The notes below the pieces were generated by a model that was given only the letters and a program-made list of their open reading frames with translations, ran no database searches and was not told where the DNA came from. This document shows, piece by piece, positions 61,679-64,000 of a stretch of DNA of 64,000 nucleotides; within the stretch, counting starts at the first letter, position 1, and each line of letters opens with the position of its first letter. The position numbers were made by a program, and so were the translations under genes. Origin of the DNA: Myxococcales bacterium. GTDB lineage: Bacteria; Myxococcota_A; Polyangia; Polyangiales; GCA-016699535. The DNA lies in the NCBI GenBank assembly GCA_016699535.1, contig CP064980.1, positions 1,992,001 through 2,056,000 on the forward strand, given 5' to 3'.

Positions 61679-62367
61679 TTAGGGTTCGGGCAGGGTCTCA
61701 TCCAGTTCAAACATACTGGCCGCTACCATTTCAAGTGCTTCGATAACCTCTGTGTTGTCTAAAGCGTCGGGCTCGACGAAACTTTGCATGACCAAACCAT
61801 CAAGTAATCCATTTAATAGGCGAGGCAGAAGGAAAGAGGGACTTTAGGTTTGAGTCCCAAGGCCTTGATGTGCGGCGCAAGATGTTCGGTGACCTGACTG
61901 GCTGCTAAACGATAGTAGCCTGCAAGTTTCGGTCGTAAGGATGGGTCGTGCAGACTTTGCGCGAGCAAATCGGCCACGACCGCCGCCTCATCGCTGCGTC
62001 CTGCGCGAACATGCCACAGTTCATGCAACGCAGCGCGCACTGATTCCAGGGCATCGCCACCTTGATCCCAAGCTTCTTGGGTACGCTTTTGAACAACGGT
62101 GCAAGCATGTTCCAGGACCTCGGAGATCAGGGCTTCTTTGGTCGGAAAGTGGTAGTGCACAGCGCCTTTGGACATGCCGGCTTCTTTGGCGATATCAAGC
62201 AAGCTGGTGTGCGCATAACCCTGCCGCGCGATAACGTGGGTTGCCGCTTCGACGATGTGGGTGATGCTTTGTTCGGATTTGCGTGAAGCCATCTCGAGAG
62301 CCAACCTGCCGAGTCCTGTATTTTTCGTCAAGGCAGAAACGGAGGCTTCATCACTTTTAGGGCGCAT
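61679..62367 (-). CDS. TetR-family transcriptional regulator, one frame break
   Basis: About 229 residues when repaired. The N-terminal helix-turn-helix (IVEAATHVIARQGYAHTSLL, then DIAKEAGMSKGAVHYHFPTKEAL) is clear. The C-terminal ligand domain breaks at a missing base near 61829-61830 and continues as LPRLLNGLLDGLVMQSFVEPD and then ALDNTEVIEALEMVAA to a stop at 61679. The start may be ATG 62367 or the Met at 62292 (MASRKSEQ). It is upstream of holB on the same strand and divergent from mazG, with a palindrome at 62388-62410 between them that may be its operator. Confidence 0.85.
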
Positions 62368-62387
62368 TTTGAGATGTGATTACAGGG

Positions 62388-62410
62388 AAACACCAATATG
62401 ATAGGTGTTT
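62388..62410. promoter_or_regulatory. Candidate TetR operator between the TetR gene and mazG
   Basis: AAACACC and GGTGTTT form a perfect 7-base inverted repeat around nine AT-rich bases, 20 bases from the regulator start and three bases before the mazG ATG, covering its ribosome binding site. The location fits an autoregulatory TetR operator, but the arms are short. Confidence 0.4.
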
Positions 62411-62413
62411 GCC

Positions 62414-63211
62414 ATGGAAAAAGATGGAAAAGGTCAGAACTTTCCGGAACTGGTATCGGTGATGCAACGGCTTCTTGCGCCTGATGGCTGTCCTTGGGAT
62501 CGGGAGCAAAGCTTCAAAAGCTTGCGCGCTTATGTGATCGAAGAAGCTTATGAAGTGGTTGAGGCAATCGAGCATGAAAACTTTGAGGCTCTGTGTGAGG
62601 AGCTTGGTGATTTGCTGTTGCAAGTTGTGTTTCAAGCGGAGCTTGCCAGGGCCGCAGGATATTTTGGTCCCGATGATGTGATTCAAGGCATTTGCGATAA
62701 ACTGCTACGTCGTCATCCGCATGTTTTTGGTGATGCTGAAGCCAAAGACGAAAAAGAAGCGCTCGAGCACTGGGAAGCTCTCAAAGCTCAAGAAAAGAAA
62801 AACCGCGGTCGGCTTGATGGCGTTCCTCAGAACTTACCAGCGCTGCTACGCGCCTATCGTGTGGGCGAGAAAGCCTCAAGTGTTGGCTACGACTGGAAAG
62901 ATACGGGCGGCATCCGGGCTAAGATAACTGAAGAGTTAGCGGAGCTCGATCAGGCTATTGAAGATGATGATAGCAATGCTATCGAGCATGAACTTGGGGA
63001 TGTTCTGTTTGCGCTTTGCAGTTTGGGACGTCATAGAAAAATTGATCCTGAAGTTGCGTTGCGCGGAACCTTGGATCGTTTTGCTAAACGCTTTGCGTGG
63101 GTTGAGCAAGAAGCTAAACGCAGCGGTAAAGCGATCGAGCGCTTAAGCGATTCGCAACGCGATGCGCTGTGGCAAAGTGCCAAGATGGCAAGCGATGAAG
63201 CAGGGAGCTAG
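62414..63211 (+). CDS. mazG: Nucleoside triphosphate pyrophosphohydrolase MazG
   Basis: A 265-residue protein with two MazG domains in tandem. The first has PDGCPWDREQSFKSLRAYVI followed by EEAYEVVEAIE and CEELGDLLLQVVFQAELA (the EExxE...ExxD metal site). The second has KITEELAELDQAI and HELGDVLFALCSLGR. It hydrolyses NTPs to NMPs and pyrophosphate, cleaning damaged nucleotides and, in E. coli, lowering ppGpp under starvation. ATG 62414 follows an AGGTG site. Confidence 0.95.
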   Translation: MEKDGKGQNFPELVSVMQRLLAPDGCPWDREQSFKSLRAYVIEEAYEVVEAIEHENFEALCEELGDLLLQVVFQAELARAAGYFGPDDVIQGICDKLLRRHPHVFGDAEAKDEKEALEHWEALKAQEKKNRGRLDGVPQNLPALLRAYRVGEKASSVGYDWKDTGGIRAKITEELAELDQAIEDDDSNAIEHELGDVLFALCSLGRHRKIDPEVALRGTLDRFAKRFAWVEQEAKRSGKAIERLSDSQRDALWQSAKMASDEAGS

Positions 63212-63225
63212 TTCTTTATAAAGCG

Positions 63226-63972
63226 CTAGTTGCAGACGGGGGCTTGTGGGGGAGGTTGATCAGGCATGAGCAGACAACATGCCCAGTTGTTGCATTGCGG
63301 ACCGTTAACGATACCGAGATCGGTAAAGCCGGGATCACAACTGGGCGCACAGGCATAATGTTGGGGAATATCTTCCGGGCAGACTGCGCCATAGCCAAAA
63401 CCACCGTCGCCGGTATAGCCCTCGCAAATCAGGTATTCGTTAATACGGCATGCGCAGCTTGGATCATTTCGGCCATCGCAGTTTTGCTCTGCTTGAGCTT
63501 TGCAATCAACGGGTTCATCAATCGGTCCTGGGTCGGGATCCGGTAGTGGATCCGGATCAGGGTTGGTACCGGGATCTGTTGGATCGGTTCCAGGATCAAT
63601 GGGCTCATAGCTTGGCCATCCCCAGTCAAATGCGGACGATGAACTGCCGTCGCTTTGACATTGCTCTGAAGCTTCAACACATTGTGGGGCGCCATTGATG
63701 CAAAATTTTTCAAACATGGGACAACCGTTTTCGTAGGTATCGCCCGAGCAATTGAGTTCTTGTCCAGGCAACCAATCTTGCACGTTGTCATCGGTATATC
63801 CGTTTCCGTCGTCATCGATACCATTGCAAATTTCAACATCGGAACTGCCTTGCCTTACGGTCTGTACGTCTGCAATCTCTAGGCAGCCGCTCAATGTGCT
63901 AAAGCCGATAAGAATTCCCACATGGAGAAGCCGGTGCTTGTTTAGGGCTCGTTTGTGTGGAGACATGGCCAT
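63226..63972 (-). CDS. Lipoprotein with metal-binding-type DxDxDG motif and Asp-Pro repeats
   Basis: A 248-residue exported protein. The signal peptide ends with STLSGCLE (lipobox). The segment EICNGIDDDGNGYTDD matches the putative metal-binding (MopE-type) motif frequent in myxobacterial surface proteins. A low-complexity stretch built of Asp-Pro repeats (about residues 123-152) is followed by a Cys-rich C-terminal domain with about ten Cys. The start is ATG 63972 or the Met two codons later. It is convergent with mazG. Its function is unknown. Confidence 0.75.
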   Translation of the reverse strand: MAMSPHKRALNKHRLLHVGILIGFSTLSGCLEIADVQTVRQGSSDVEICNGIDDDGNGYTDDNVQDWLPGQELNCSGDTYENGCPMFEKFCINGAPQCVEASEQCQSDGSSSSAFDWGWPSYEPIDPGTDPTDPGTNPDPDPLPDPDPGPIDEPVDCKAQAEQNCDGRNDPSCACRINEYLICEGYTGDGGFGYGAVCPEDIPQHYACAPSCDPGFTDLGIVNGPQCNNWACCLLMPDQPPPQAPVCN

Positions 63973-64000
63973 CGTGGATGATTATGGGTTGCCAAATAAA

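Overview
The window looks like chromosomal DNA from a member of the Myxococcota (old Deltaproteobacteria). Supporting signs are a MYXO-CTERM-like C-terminal tail (protein at 19952-20926), many lipoproteins with acidic or Ser/Gly-rich linkers, PilZ proteins (one of the type common in myxobacteria), DUF1592/DUF1552 and di-haem peroxidase genes, -24/-12 (sigma-54) promoters, and the gene order thrS-infC-rpmI-rplT-pheS-pheT-ihfA-merR. Base composition seems close to 50 % GC by eye (not counted), lower than soil myxobacteria. No rRNA, prophage, CRISPR array or plasmid gene was seen.

Layout. 1-4.3 kb: end of sppA, an aldo/keto reductase, rnhA, a RAYT-type transposase, a U32 peptidase (TrhP-like). 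4.3-9.1 kb: a P460-like haem lipoprotein, then a minus-strand surface-polysaccharide operon (manA, FAD oxidoreductase, glycosyltransferase, polysaccharide deacetylase). 9.1-13.3 kb: small proteins, Nudix hydrolase with two YbjQ paralogues, PilZ protein, GNAT, DUF3467. 13.4-20.9 kb: an envelope region with a lipoprotein/di-haem peroxidase operon, a SET-domain protein, a beta-propeller lipoprotein and a MYXO-CTERM-like protein; two of its operons have sigma-54-like promoters. 21-26.1 kb: two coupled cation/proton antiporters, an ABC ATPase, a DsbD-like thiol reductase. 26.3-35.8 kb: tRNAs, surE-apt, and the translation operon. 35.9-37.3 kb: repeats around a threonine dehydratase. 37.3-50.1 kb: M23 peptidase, ArnT-like glycosyltransferase, sigma-54-type DUF1592/DUF1552 operon, PilZ, glycerate kinase, lipoproteins, phosphoesterase, MscS. 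50.1-64 kb: rplM-rpsI-argC, plsB, a hairpin locus, rplC-rlmE, holB-metG-tatD behind a TetR gene, mazG, and a lipoprotein.

Sequence quality matters here. At least 15 single-base reading-frame breaks fall in 13 genes, mostly in homopolymer runs, including essential genes expected to be single copy (pheT, rplT, infC, rplC, holB). They are best read as assembly or sequencing indels. I give such genes as full spans and say where the break lies.

The most unusual DNA is between plsB and rlmE (55579-56039). Two inverted copies of a roughly 130-base element have related 74-76 base loops and perfect 27-29 bp stems. The stems differ between the copies, yet each pairs perfectly with itself. The block is flanked by a 9-bp direct repeat. 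A second structured repeat family lies at 35902-36181, with a fragment at 37241-37258.
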